A stretch of 64,000 bases of DNA from Moraxellaceae bacterium AER2_44_116. Its GTDB lineage: Bacteria; Pseudomonadota; Gammaproteobacteria; Pseudomonadales; Moraxellaceae. The notes beneath the pieces were generated by a model. That model did not search any database. It was not told the origin of the DNA and was given only the letters and a program-made list of their open reading frames with translations. Positions 54,762 through 63,947 of the stretch are shown piece after piece. The stretch covers positions 41,055-105,054 of the forward strand of contig VIAD01000011.1 in NCBI GenBank assembly GCA_006546595.1. The letters run 5' to 3'. A program made the translations under genes and the position numbers. How positions within the stretch are numbered: the stretch's first letter is position 1; each line of letters opens with the position of its first letter.

Positions 54762-56597
54762 ATGAATCACCAAGCTCTCTCCTCGTTTATTTGGTCTGTA
54801 GCCGACTTATTGCGTGGTGATTACAAACAGTCCGAATATGGCAAAGTCATTTTGCCGTTTACCGTGTTGCGCCGTTTGGATTGTGTTTTAGAAGCCACTA
54901 AACCTGACGTTTTAGCCGAAATTGACGCTAAACAATCATTAGGTATTAACCTAGAGCCGTTTTTGTTGCGTAAATCAGGCGCAAGTTTTTATAACAGTTC
55001 ACCCATCGACATGAAAAAGCTCATGGGCGATCAAGACCATATCAAAGAAAATCTTTACAGCTATATGCAGGCTTTTTCACCTGCGGTACGTGATATTTTT
55101 GAACGCTTTGACTTCTTCACTCAGATTGAACGTCTGCATAAATGTAATTTGCTTTATCAAGTTGCCGAAAAATTTGCCACCATCGACCTTCACCCCGAAG
55201 CCGTTAGCAATAACGACATGGGGCAAGTGTTTGAAGAGTTAATCCGTAAATTTGCCGAGATTTCTAACGAAACCGCAGGGGAACACTTTACCCCGCGTGA
55301 AGTCATTCGCTTGATGGTTAATTTGCTGTTTATTGAAGATGACGAAGTATTAGGCAAAGCAGGTGTCGTGCGGACGATATATGACCCCACGGCTGGGACA
55401 GGCGGTATGTTGTCGGTGGCTGGTGAATACTTAGCCGAGTTAAACCCACAGTCACGGTTAACGATGTTTGGCCAAGAGCTTAACGACGAGTCCTTTGCTA
55501 TTTGTAAAGCCGATATGCTGATTAAAGGTCAGGATGTCGCCAATATTGTCGCAGGTAATACGCTGTCGGACGATGGCCATCCACACAAGAAATTTGACTA
55601 TATGTTATCTAATCCGCCGTTTGGTGTGGAGTGGAAAAAGGTCGAAAAAGACATTCGCAAAGAACACGAGCAGCAAGGTTTTAATGGTCGTTTTGGTGCA
55701 GGTTTACCGCGTGTTAGCGATGGTTCGTTGTTATTTTTGATGCACTTAATTTCTAAAATGCGCCCTGCTGTGGATGGCGGTAGTCGTTTGGGTATTGTGT
55801 TGAATGGTTCGCCGTTGTTTACGGGTGGTGCAGGTTCGGGCGAAAGTGAAATTCGGCGTTATGTGTTAGAAAATGATTTAGTCGAAGCGATTATCGGTTT
55901 GCCGACTGATATGTTTTACAACACAGGCATTAGCACTTACGTTTGGATTTTATCTAACCGTAAACCGAGCCACCGTAAAGGTTTAGTCCAGTTAATTGAT
56001 GCCTCTAGTTTTTGGCAAAAGATGCGTAAGTCTTTAGGTAGTAAGCGCAAAGAGTTATCCGACGATCATATTGCTGATATTACCCGTTTGTTTGGTCAGT
56101 TTTTAGAAGCAGATTTGGCGACGGTGTTAGATGCTGAAGGTAAAGAAATCAGCCGCCAATTGATTAACGATCACAGCCCTGCCCCTATTGCGCCGCAAGG
56201 TGGCAAAGTCAAACTTGCGCCGATTGCTCGCGCCTTTAAGAATAGCGAATTTGGTTATAGCACCATCACTGTTGAACGTCCGTTGCGTGATGAGCAAGGC
56301 AATATTGTGCTAAACACCAAAGGCAAAAACAAAGGTAAGCCAATGGCGGATGCCAGTTTGCGCGATACCGAGAATGTGCCGTTAAGTGACGATATTGAGA
56401 CGTATTTTAAGCGTGAAGTGTTGCCTCATGCGCCCGATGCGTGGATTGACCACGAGAAAACCAAAGTGGGTTATGAAGTGCCGTTTAACCGTCATTTTTA
56501 TGTGTTTGAGCCGCCGCGTCCGTTGGCCGAGATTGATGCCGAGTTAAAGCAAGTGACTGACCGTATTTTAACGATGATTGCGGGGTTATCGGCGTGA
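54762..56597 (+). CDS. hsdM: Type I restriction-modification methyltransferase HsdM
   Basis: 611 residues. An N-terminal helical HsdM domain ([20 protein letters not shown]) is followed by the N6-adenine methyltransferase core with the SAM motif DPTAGTGGM at 208-216 and the catalytic NPPF at 284-287. The C-terminal part after about 450 is charged and variable. It methylates the site chosen by HsdS and forms M2S with it. The gene is full length. It is separated from hsdS by a palindrome-rich gap and an Abi gene, which is unusual, as hsdM and hsdS mostly touch. Confidence 0.96.
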   Translation: MNHQALSSFIWSVADLLRGDYKQSEYGKVILPFTVLRRLDCVLEATKPDVLAEIDAKQSLGINLEPFLLRKSGASFYNSSPIDMKKLMGDQDHIKENLYSYMQAFSPAVRDIFERFDFFTQIERLHKCNLLYQVAEKFATIDLHPEAVSNNDMGQVFEELIRKFAEISNETAGEHFTPREVIRLMVNLLFIEDDEVLGKAGVVRTIYDPTAGTGGMLSVAGEYLAELNPQSRLTMFGQELNDESFAICKADMLIKGQDVANIVAGNTLSDDGHPHKKFDYMLSNPPFGVEWKKVEKDIRKEHEQQGFNGRFGAGLPRVSDGSLLFLMHLISKMRPAVDGGSRLGIVLNGSPLFTGGAGSGESEIRRYVLENDLVEAIIGLPTDMFYNTGISTYVWILSNRKPSHRKGLVQLIDASSFWQKMRKSLGSKRKELSDDHIADITRLFGQFLEADLATVLDAEGKEISRQLINDHSPAPIAPQGGKVKLAPIARAFKNSEFGYSTITVERPLRDEQGNIVLNTKGKNKGKPMADASLRDTENVPLSDDIETYFKREVLPHAPDAWIDHEKTKVGYEVPFNRHFYVFEPPRPLAEIDAELKQVTDRILTMIAGLSA

Positions 56598-56613
56598 AGA
56601 AAATCTCCCCTAA

Positions 56614-56634
56614 CCCCTCTTTGACAAAGAGGGG
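56614..56634. repeat. Odd-centred palindrome 1 (intergenic repeat)
   Basis: CCCCTCTTTG-A-CAAAGAGGGG, 10-bp perfect arms around one base. It is part of the common CCCTAACCCCTCTTTG repeat type found between genes in many bacteria. Confidence 0.8.
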
Positions 56635-56683
56635 GTCTTTCGCTTTTTTGACTATGCTTGTGAAGTGTCAACAGTATCTAAAA

Positions 56684-56702
56684 CTCTCAGCACTGCTGAG
56701 AG
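56684..56702. repeat. Odd-centred palindrome 2
   Basis: CTCTCAGCA-C-TGCTGAGAG, 9-bp perfect arms around one base. A diverged half site, TCTCAGCAGTG, recurs at about 56727-56737. Confidence 0.75.
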
Positions 56703-56760
56703 AACTTGGTCGCTACAGCCAAATTGTCTCAGCAGTGCCGCGACTATTTGACGACTATCG

Positions 56761-56787
56761 AATTGTGTCACCACTGGTGACACAATT
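56761..56787. repeat. Odd-centred palindrome 3, 13-bp arms
   Basis: AATTGTGTCACCA at 56761-56773 and its exact reverse complement at 56775-56787 flank a single C. It is far longer than expected by chance and symmetrical without a loop, as for a dimeric protein site. The left half resembles AATTGTCTCAGCAGTG just upstream. Confidence 0.8.
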
Positions 56788-56832
56788 GACTCAAGGATGG
56801 AAATAACAAAATGACAGCTTACAAATCAACTT

Positions 56833-56845
56833 TACCTTTAAGGTA
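56833..56845. repeat. Odd-centred palindrome 4
   Basis: TACCTT-T-AAGGTA, 6-bp arms around one base, followed by a GTATA-ACGC-TATAC hairpin. It is the fourth symmetrical element in the hsdM-abi gap. Confidence 0.5.
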
Positions 56846-56871
56846 TAACGCTATACAATCATCCGCAAGAA

Positions 56872-56927
56872 AACCCGCCAAGGCTATGCGCGCAAGCGTA
56901 TCCTCAAACTGGTGGGTTACTTTTTTT
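56872..56927 (+). terminator. Weak terminator-like hairpin before the Abi gene
   Basis: AACCCGCC and GGTGGGTT (one G-U pair) enclose about 31 bases and are followed by AC and seven T. It could reduce read-through from hsdM into abi and hsdS. Confidence 0.4.
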
Positions 56928-56940
56928 AAGGGGGCATAAA

Positions 56941-57849
56941 ATGAAGCTCCCCTTTCTCAAACCTGCTACAACCCACGCTCAACAAATTGCCAAGTTACAA
57001 CAACGCGGCATGGTTATCTCGAACCCTCAAGCGGCTGAACAACTTTTACAACATATTCAGTATTATCGCCTTGGTGCTTACTGGCTTCCTTTTGAGTCTA
57101 ACCATCAAACGCATACGTTCAACGCAGGTACAACACTTGAGCAAGTCGTTAATCTCTATCAATTTGATAGACACTTACGGCTATTACTGCTTGATGCTAT
57201 TGAAAGAATTGAAGTTTCTATAAAAAGCCAATGGGCGTATCAACTCGCGCACCATCACAATCCTCATGCCCATTTAGACGCGAGCATTGCTTCTAGCCAA
57301 AGCTTTTATCAAAAAAATTTGGATAAACTAACTGAGGAAGTAGAGCGTTCTGACGAAACATTTATGACGCATTTACTTAATACCTATCAAGAGCCTTTGC
57401 CTGCAATATGGGCAGTATGTGAGGTAATGTCTTTGGGATTACTGTCACGTTGGTATAACAATTTAAAGCCCTTAAAAACAAGAAACGCGATTGCGAGTTT
57501 GTATTTATTGGATGAAGAAATTATGCAATCTTGGTTACATCATTTGTCTCATGTGCGTAATTCGTGCGCCCATCATAGTCGGTTGTGGAATCGTGAATTT
57601 ACGATTACGCCCAAAATGCCTAAAAATAAACCATACGGCTTGAAGACTCAGCTTAATCGAGGTTCGCGTCATATTTATAACTCATTGGTGATTGTGTTGC
57701 ATTTTATGGATGTGATTGAACCACAAAACCATTGGCGTAAGCGTTTGTTAGATTTACTCAGCCAGCATCCTAAAATATTTTTACAAAACATGGGCTTTCC
57801 TGCTCAATGGCAACAATTTGATATTTGGCAAAAAGGACAAAACCCATGA
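56941..57849 (+). CDS. Abi family protein (AbiD/F type, HEPN-like)
   Basis: 302 residues. The N-terminal block (QIAKLQQRGMVISNPQAAEQ, then YYRLGAYWLPF) and the central FDRHLRLLLLDAIERIEVSIKSQ are typical of the Abi_2 family of abortive-infection proteins. The motif R206-N-S-C-A-H211 matches the RX4-6H pair of HEPN ribonucleases. It could cut RNA on phage infection. It lies inside the hsd operon, and its stop overlaps the hsdS start (ATGA), so it is made together with the specificity subunit. Confidence 0.88.
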   Translation: MKLPFLKPATTHAQQIAKLQQRGMVISNPQAAEQLLQHIQYYRLGAYWLPFESNHQTHTFNAGTTLEQVVNLYQFDRHLRLLLLDAIERIEVSIKSQWAYQLAHHHNPHAHLDASIASSQSFYQKNLDKLTEEVERSDETFMTHLLNTYQEPLPAIWAVCEVMSLGLLSRWYNNLKPLKTRNAIASLYLLDEEIMQSWLHHLSHVRNSCAHHSRLWNREFTITPKMPKNKPYGLKTQLNRGSRHIYNSLVIVLHFMDVIEPQNHWRKRLLDLLSQHPKIFLQNMGFPAQWQQFDIWQKGQNP

Positions 57850-59159
57850 GCTTTCCTCGTTATGCGGCGTATAAAGACAGTGGTGTTGAGTGGTTGGGGG
57901 AAGTGCCTGAGCATTGGGAGGTTGGCGCAATTAAACGCTTTTTTACGGTTCTTGATAGTAAAAGAATACCATTAAGTTCAGAAGAAAGAAGTTATCGAAA
58001 TGGGTCGTATCCTTACTATGGAGCGTCTGGAGTTATTGATTGGATTGATGATTATATTTTTGATGAAGATTTAGTTTTAGTATCAGAGGATGGTGCGAAT
58101 CTATTAACGCGCTCAACACCTATTGCATTTATTGCCACAGGGACATATTGGGTTAATAATCATGCTCACATCCTTAAACCCATTGACAACAATCTCATTT
58201 ATTGGTCTGAGCGTATCGAGTCTATTGATTTAACTCCATTTATTACGGGTTCTGCACAACCAAAATTAACAATTGATGCTCTTGCTAATCTTATGATTGC
58301 TGTACCTCCGAGCCATGAAGAGCGTTATGCAATACAACTCTTAATTTCACAAGAAACCGCCAAAATCGACAACTTAATTAACGAACAAAAAAAGCTGATT
58401 GAGTTACTTAAAGAAAAACGGCAAGCGGTTATTTCAACAGCCGTCACTAAAGGGCTTAACCCTCATGCCCCCATGAAAGATAGTGGTGTGGAATGGTTGG
58501 GGGAAGTGCCGCAGGGGTGGAAATACGGTCGCCTTGCTTATATTGCTGACAACATCGTAGATGGCACTCATCACAGCCCACAAAGTTACCCAGAAGGTGA
58601 CTTCATGTATATTACAGCAAAGAATATTAAAGAAGCAGGCTTTGACTTTTCTGACATAAGTTACATAAGTACAGAAGCACACAATGAAATTTTTGAACGA
58701 TGCCCTGTCAGAAAAGGCGATGTTCTCTACATTAAAGACGGAGCAACTGCTGGGATTGCAATGGTGAATAGCTTAAATGTAGATTTTTCACTTTTATCTA
58801 GCGTTGCGTTAATCAGGCCAAATTATCAGCAATTAAGCTCTGAATATCTCACCTATCATCTTAACGCCTAAGTATTTAAGAAATATGCGCTTGGGAGCTT
58901 AGTTGGTGGAGCGATGACTCGTTTTACACTTGATGTCATCAGTCGTTTTTTAATTCGCATTCCACCACTAGCCGAACAAACCACCATTGTCGCCTTTCTC
59001 GACCAAGAAACCGCCAAAATCGACAACCTCATTCAACAAGCCCAAAAAGCCACCACCCTACTCCAAGAACGCCGCACCGCCTTAATATCGGCAGCGGTAA
59101 CGGGTAAGATTGATGTGAGGGGGTTTATAAAAACGGTAGAGAAGCAAGTAAACGCCTAA
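57846..59159 (+). pseudogene. hsdS: Type I specificity subunit HsdS, interrupted by an in-frame TAA
   Basis: The frame from 57846 runs 341 codons to TAA at 58869-58871 and then continues in the same frame to 59159. The first part has one target-recognition domain opened by KDSGVEWLGEVPEHWE, the spacer helix QETAKIDNLINEQKKLIELL, and a second domain opened by KDSGVEWLGEVPQGWK. The part after the stop holds the end of the second domain (YALGSLVGGAMTRFTLDVIS) and the second helix (QETAKIDNLIQQAQKATTLL). A single C-to-T change of a CAA codon explains the TAA. The shortened protein would lack the distal helix. Half-length S subunits can work as dimers in some systems, so residual activity is not excluded. 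Confidence 0.9.
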
Positions 59160-59250
59160 ATTTGCTACACAGAAAATTTGTGCAAGGGCTGCTTGCACAA
59201 ATGCCGTAGTATCAGACTAATTTAAAACAACTCAAAATGAGCTAAGACGT

Positions 59251-60378
59251 ATGGATATAACATTAGACGAACTTGAAAGCTTTTGTGCAGAGTTACAGGC
59301 ACTTAGCTTTCCTCAACCACGCCAACAAACTTTTTTAGAGCTAATCGACTTACATCGCATAGAAAGTGTCAGTTCTAAATTACTAACATTTTTACTTAAC
59401 AGTAAAGCTGAACATGGCTTAGGACATTTAGGCTTACAAGCTTTATTCAACGTACTAGGCATTAACACTCAAAAAGCACCAGAAACCATTCACATTACCC
59501 CAGAAGTACACTGTCGTTTAAAAAGTAATGGCCGTGTAGGACGTGTTGATTTAGTTGTAGACGTTAAAGTACAAGCAAAAGGTGAAAACCATTTACTGGT
59601 CATCGAAAATAAAATCAATCACAAGGTTAATAACCCGTTTGATTTATATGTCAAATATTGCCAAAAGAATTATCCAAATCACGAAAAAACATTTATTTTG
59701 ATGGGATTAAAACCACCGCAAAATATCCCACAACATTATGTTTTTATTGCACATTCTGACTTCTGTCAAAGCTTAAAAAGCTTGTTATTAGCCAGCGAAG
59801 AGGAAGCTATTAACAATAGCTATTATCGTCATTTTGTTTTTGATTACATTGAGGCAATGGAAGCTATGAGCCCGAAAAAACCAAACGAAGAACAAGCGAA
59901 AATTATTAATTTCTGTCAAAACAATGTTGCCCTACTCGATCAACTGCAAGAACAACGTGACAATGTTCGTGATAGCTTTCGTACTCAATTATCTGAGATA
60001 GAAGCACTATTAAAAACAGATGTTTTTGGCGAAATCGAAAGTCATAATATAGACGATGAAAATACATGGGAATACTTAGGCATTTACGCATACTCTGATG
60101 ACTTTAAGATTCGTAACACCTCACACAAAGTCTATATTGTTGCCCATTGGACATTAAAGTCAGTCTACCTCACTATTGAAATGTATACGGTACGCGACGA
60201 AAACCAAGTGCCACTCTCTGTAATGCTTAAATTATTAGAGAGCTTGGCAGTAAATGTCATTAGTGCAGAAGATGAAGATAGCGTGATTGTTTTTACCGCA
60301 CAAAGCAAAGACATGACACCACAAATATTAGCAACTGCAATTGATGAGCTTTATCAAAAAATTGCGCGTGATATTTAA
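59251..60378 (+). CDS. PD-(D/E)xK nuclease-fold protein
   Basis: 375 residues. The core RVGRVDLVVDVKV has D100, and HLLVIENKINHK has E119-x-K121, the PD-(D/E)xK spacing. LGLGH-type N-terminal helices and the YCQKNYPNHEKTFILMGL block fit the PDDEXK_4 type found in defence islands. No helicase is attached. It lies between hsdS and hsdR with gaps of 91 and 71 bases. It may be an accessory nuclease or a separate defence gene; the sequence does not decide. Confidence 0.82.
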   Translation: MDITLDELESFCAELQALSFPQPRQQTFLELIDLHRIESVSSKLLTFLLNSKAEHGLGHLGLQALFNVLGINTQKAPETIHITPEVHCRLKSNGRVGRVDLVVDVKVQAKGENHLLVIENKINHKVNNPFDLYVKYCQKNYPNHEKTFILMGLKPPQNIPQHYVFIAHSDFCQSLKSLLLASEEEAINNSYYRHFVFDYIEAMEAMSPKKPNEEQAKIINFCQNNVALLDQLQEQRDNVRDSFRTQLSEIEALLKTDVFGEIESHNIDDENTWEYLGIYAYSDDFKIRNTSHKVYIVAHWTLKSVYLTIEMYTVRDENQVPLSVMLKLLESLAVNVISAEDEDSVIVFTAQSKDMTPQILATAIDELYQKIARDI

Positions 60379-60449
60379 GAAAAACAACAAACAAGGCTTA
60401 TAAGCACTTAGCCTTATGTTATTGATAGCAAAAGATTAAAGGACACCCC

Positions 60450-63400
60450 ATGAGCATCCATAAGGAAATCGCCTTTGAAAACGACATCTGCAATCATTTG
60501 GCGGCTCATGGTTGGTTATACAGCAAAGGCGATGCCGTAAATTACGACCGCGCCTACGCCCTTTACACTGCCGATGTCATTGCGTGGATACAAAGCACTC
60601 AGCCGCAAGCATGGCAAACTCTGGTTAAAAATCATGGCACAACGGCTCAAAAAGTCGTACTTGACCGCCTACGCAAACAACTCGACGACCAAGGCACATT
60701 AACGGTATTACGTCACGGCATAGAACTATTGGGCTTACGTCAGCCCTTGCAGTTAGCGCAGTTTAAACCTGCATTAGCGATGAATCCCGACTTACAAAGC
60801 CGCTATGCCGCCAATCGCTTGCGCGTCGTGCGCCAAGTGCGTTATTCACTGCATAACGAAAACAACATCGACTTAGTGTTATTTGTGAATGGCTTACCTG
60901 TTGCCACCGTAGAGCTAAAAACCAACTTCACCCAAAGCGTGAATGATGCCATCGACCAATATCGCTACGACCGTCACCCTCGCCCAAAAAACCAAAACGC
61001 CGCCGAACCCTTACTCGACTTTCCGCGTGGTGCATTAGTCCATTTTGCTGTCAGTAATAGCGAAGTGTATATGACCACCAAACTACAAGGCGCAGCCACC
61101 GTCTTTTTACCGTTTAACCAAGGAGACAATGGCGCGGCAGGTAATCCACCCAATGATAAAGGTCATCGCACCGCTTACCTGTGGGAAAACGTCTGGGCGC
61201 GTGATAGTTGGCTCGAAATTTTAGGCCGCTACTTGGTCGGCAAACGTGACAGCAAAAAACAACTCGCCAACCTAATTTTCCCCCGTTATCACCAGTTGGA
61301 TGCCACTCGTAAACTCTTAGCCTCGGTACTTAACGAAGGCATCGGCGGCAAATACTTAATTCAACACTCCGCAGGTTCGGGCAAAACTAATTCTATTGCA
61401 TGGTCAGCACACTTTTTAGCCGACTTACACGATGCCCAACACAACAAACTGTTCGATTCAGTGTTAGTGGTTTCTGACCGCACCGTCTTAGACAGCCAAC
61501 TGCAAGAAGCCATTTTTGACTTTGAACGCACCGCAGGTGTCGTCGCTACGATCAAAGGAGAAAGCAACAGCAAAAGCGGTGAATTAGCTAATGCGCTCTC
61601 AGGTGGCAAAAAGATTGTTGTCTGTACCATTCAAACCTTCCCATTTGCCCTTAAAGCCGTACAAGACCTCGCTGCAACCGAAGGCAAACGCTTTGCTGTG
61701 ATTGCCGATGAAGCACACAGCTCACAAACGGGCGAAGCGGCCTCTAAGCTCAAGCAATTACTCTCTGTTGAAGAACTTAACGACTTAGCCGATGGCGGCG
61801 AAGTCAGCACCGAAGATTTACTGGCCGCGCAAATGGCCGCACGCGCCAATGATGCAGGCATTACTTATGTCGCCTTTACCGCCACACCTAAAGCCAAAAC
61901 CTTAGAACTATTTGGCCGTCGCCCCAATACTGATTTACCTGCCAGTGCCGATAACTTACCCGCACCGTTTCATGTTTACTCGATGCAGCAAGCCATTGAA
62001 GAAGGCTTTATTCTGGACGTTCTCCAAAACTACACGTCTTACTCACTCGCCTTTAAGTTAGCCAATGAAGGCGAAGAGTTTGACGAAAAATCGGTCGAAC
62101 GTGGCGAAGCGATGAAAGGCATTATGCGTTGGGTAAAATTGCATCCCTACAACATCGCCCAAAAAGTACAAGTCGTCGTTGAACACTTTCGAGAGAATGT
62201 TGCACCTTTACTTAGTGGCAAAGCTAAAGCAATGGTCGTGGTGAGCAGTCGTTTAGAAGCGGTACGTTGGCAATTAGCCATTGATAAATACATCAAAGAC
62301 CAAGGTTATAAGCTCGGCACATTAGTCGCTTTTTCGGGTGAAGTGATTGATATGGAGTCTCACCCCGACCCATTAACCGAAAACAGTAAGCGGTTAAACC
62401 CCAACTTACATGGCCGCGATATGCGCGAAGCCTTTAACACCGACGAATACCAAGTGTTATTGGTCGCCAATAAGTTTCAAACAGGCTTTGATCAACCGTT
62501 ATTGTGCGGTATGTATGTCGATAAAAAACTAGGCGGTATTCAGGCGGTACAAACCTTGTCGCGGTTGAATCGTGCCTACCCAACCAAAGACACCACCTAT
62601 ATTTTAGACTTCATCAACAAACCCGAAGAGATTTTGGCCGCCTTCAAAACCTATCACACCACCGCCGAATTAGAAGATGTGACTAATCCGCACTTGGTCT
62701 ATGACTTACGCTCCAAACTCGACAGCTTGGGCTATTACGATGATTTTGAAGTTGATAGAGTCGTAGCAGTAGAGTTAAAACCCAATGCCAGCCAAGCCGA
62801 GCTAATTTCAGCATTAGAACCTGTCGTCGATAGATTGCTGAAACGCTACAAAGCCGCGCAACAACAACTGGCACTCGCCAAAAGTAAACAGGATGCCGAT
62901 AGCGCACAAGAGGCGCAAGACACGCTCAATGCCTTGATACTGTTTAAGCGTGACATGGGTGGCTATATACGCCTGTATGCGTTTTTGTCTCAAATATTTG
63001 ACTATGGCAATACCGACATCGAGAAACGCGCTATTTTCTTTAAACGCCTGATGCCTCTGTTAGCCTTTGGCCGCGAACGTGATGGCATTGATTTATCTAA
63101 ACTCACCCTCACCCATCACAAGCTAAAAAAGCAAGGTCAACAACCCTTACCGTTAGGTGAGGGTGATACCATTAAACTGCCACCGATTACCGATATAGGC
63201 ACTGGCGAAATTCATGAAAAAGAAAAAATTCGCTTGGGGGAAATCATCGCCAAGGTGAATCAACTGTTTGAAGGTGAACTAACGGAAAACGATAAATTGG
63301 TCTTCGTGAACCAAGTGCTAAAGAGCAAATTATTAGAGTCCGAAATTCTCAGGCAGCAAGCCTGCAATAACAGTAAAGAGCAGTTTTCTAATTCACCTGA

Positions 63401-63569
63401 TCTGACTAGCGAAATGATGAACGCGATTATTGATGCGTTTGCCGCCAATACAACAATGAGCAAACAAGCCTTAGACTCTGAAAAAGTACGTGTGGGCTTA
63501 TTAGATATTCTGCTCAATAATGCAGGATTGTATGAGGCGTTGAGGGCTGCTAATCATGGCTCTCTTTGA
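60450..63569 (+). CDS. hsdR: Type I restriction endonuclease HsdR
   Basis: 1039 residues. The N-terminal nuclease domain has D141 and E155-L-K157 in NIDLVLFVNGLPVATVELK. The SF2 helicase/translocase has Walker A AGSGKT at 308-313, DEAH at 420-423 and FTATPKAKTLELFG, then motif VI QTLSRLNRAYP. The C-terminal helical region binds M2S. It ends at the usual NNAGLYEALR block, so it is full length. With hsdS broken, its cleavage activity would need a working S subunit from elsewhere or the truncated one. Confidence 0.96.
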   Translation: MSIHKEIAFENDICNHLAAHGWLYSKGDAVNYDRAYALYTADVIAWIQSTQPQAWQTLVKNHGTTAQKVVLDRLRKQLDDQGTLTVLRHGIELLGLRQPLQLAQFKPALAMNPDLQSRYAANRLRVVRQVRYSLHNENNIDLVLFVNGLPVATVELKTNFTQSVNDAIDQYRYDRHPRPKNQNAAEPLLDFPRGALVHFAVSNSEVYMTTKLQGAATVFLPFNQGDNGAAGNPPNDKGHRTAYLWENVWARDSWLEILGRYLVGKRDSKKQLANLIFPRYHQLDATRKLLASVLNEGIGGKYLIQHSAGSGKTNSIAWSAHFLADLHDAQHNKLFDSVLVVSDRTVLDSQLQEAIFDFERTAGVVATIKGESNSKSGELANALSGGKKIVVCTIQTFPFALKAVQDLAATEGKRFAVIADEAHSSQTGEAASKLKQLLSVEELNDLADGGEVSTEDLLAAQMAARANDAGITYVAFTATPKAKTLELFGRRPNTDLPASADNLPAPFHVYSMQQAIEEGFILDVLQNYTSYSLAFKLANEGEEFDEKSVERGEAMKGIMRWVKLHPYNIAQKVQVVVEHFRENVAPLLSGKAKAMVVVSSRLEAVRWQLAIDKYIKDQGYKLGTLVAFSGEVIDMESHPDPLTENSKRLNPNLHGRDMREAFNTDEYQVLLVANKFQTGFDQPLLCGMYVDKKLGGIQAVQTLSRLNRAYPTKDTTYILDFINKPEEILAAFKTYHTTAELEDVTNPHLVYDLRSKLDSLGYYDDFEVDRVVAVELKPNASQAELISALEPVVDRLLKRYKAAQQQLALAKSKQDADSAQEAQDTLNALILFKRDMGGYIRLYAFLSQIFDYGNTDIEKRAIFFKRLMPLLAFGRERDGIDLSKLTLTHHKLKKQGQQPLPLGEGDTIKLPPITDIGTGEIHEKEKIRLGEIIAKVNQLFEGELTENDKLVFVNQVLKSKLLESEILRQQACNNSKEQFSNSPDLTSEMMNAIIDAFAANTTMSKQALDSEKVRVGLLDILLNNAGLYEALRAANHGSL

Positions 63570-63694
63570 TCGATGACACATGGAAATCGTATGTGCAATC
63601 AACCAAGGACAAAGCCAAAATCTCGCTAAATACGATTAAGTATGAGTTACGTGCCAAGCGGTTTAACGAAGCACAAAAGCTAACCGAAAAATAA
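63566..63694 (+). other. Short open stretch after hsdR
   Basis: In another frame overlapping the hsdR stop, about 42 codons read LIDDTWKSYVQSTKDKAKIS then LNTIKYELRAKRFNEAQKL and stop. The composition looks coding, but there is no good start (TTG at 63566). It may be the tail of a lost gene or a frameshifted remnant. No family was recognised. Confidence 0.35.
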
Positions 63695-63913
63695 TAGTTA
63701 ACAGCTTTTAGTTAACGGCAGCCACTAAAACTGATTGGGTGTAAAAGATAAGTACAATATTCAGTAACAAGGTATTTCGGGCACAAAATAGGACTACAAG
63801 TGGCAGTTTTAAGGGGTAGCAAAATAATAAGGGGGTATTTTTGGGGGTATTTATGAAATAAATAAAAAATTAAACCTTTATAAAACAGTGTATTAATTAA
63901 TAAACTTCATGAT
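63695..63913. other. Right end of the island, non-coding
   Basis: AT-rich and without a supported gene. It contains GGGGGTATTT twice at 63831-63853, matching the layout of the repeats near the integrase, and a GTTAAC-rich hairpin at about 63696-63715 (AGTTAAC-agctttt-AGTTAAC as a direct repeat). Confidence 0.5.
63831..63853 (+). repeat. Short tandem repeats, possible integrase arm sites (right)
   Basis: GGGGGTATTTTT and GGGGGTATTTA stand 12 bases apart, 60 bases before attR, mirroring the pair at 52661-52683. Confidence 0.45.
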
Positions 63914-63947
63914 CGGTGGGATCACCACATTATGTTCTAGTATACGC
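63914..63947 (+). other. Right attachment site (attR) of the island
   Basis: The second copy of the 34-bp repeat, with one mismatch to 52535-52568. It keeps only the last 14 bases of tRNA-Glu and half of the inverted core (GTTCTAG-TATACG-CGAGCCT). Sequence from 63948 to the window end is therefore the original chromosome flank. Confidence 0.88.

Larger units (their letters stand above)
56594..56806 (+). other. Doubtful short frame over the palindrome cluster
   Basis: A frame of 70 codons starts at a GTG overlapping the hsdM stop. Its first part (ISPNPSLTKRG) is just the translation of a widespread intergenic repeat. The rest (LSALLRELGRYSQIVSAV and RIVSPLVTQLTQGWK) is laid over perfect palindromes. 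The IVSPLVTQL end faintly recalls the IVS-x3-QL segment of DUF1016-type proteins, so a gene fragment is possible. I do not call it a gene. Confidence 0.3.

Noticed and set aside
58869..58871. Stop codon reassignment in hsdS
   Set aside because: TAA is used as a normal stop by many genes in the window, so recoding is not plausible; a point mutation is simpler.
52713..63947. Prophage
   Set aside because: Only an integrase and att sites are present; no capsid, tail, terminase or lysis gene was found. It is better described as a defence island.
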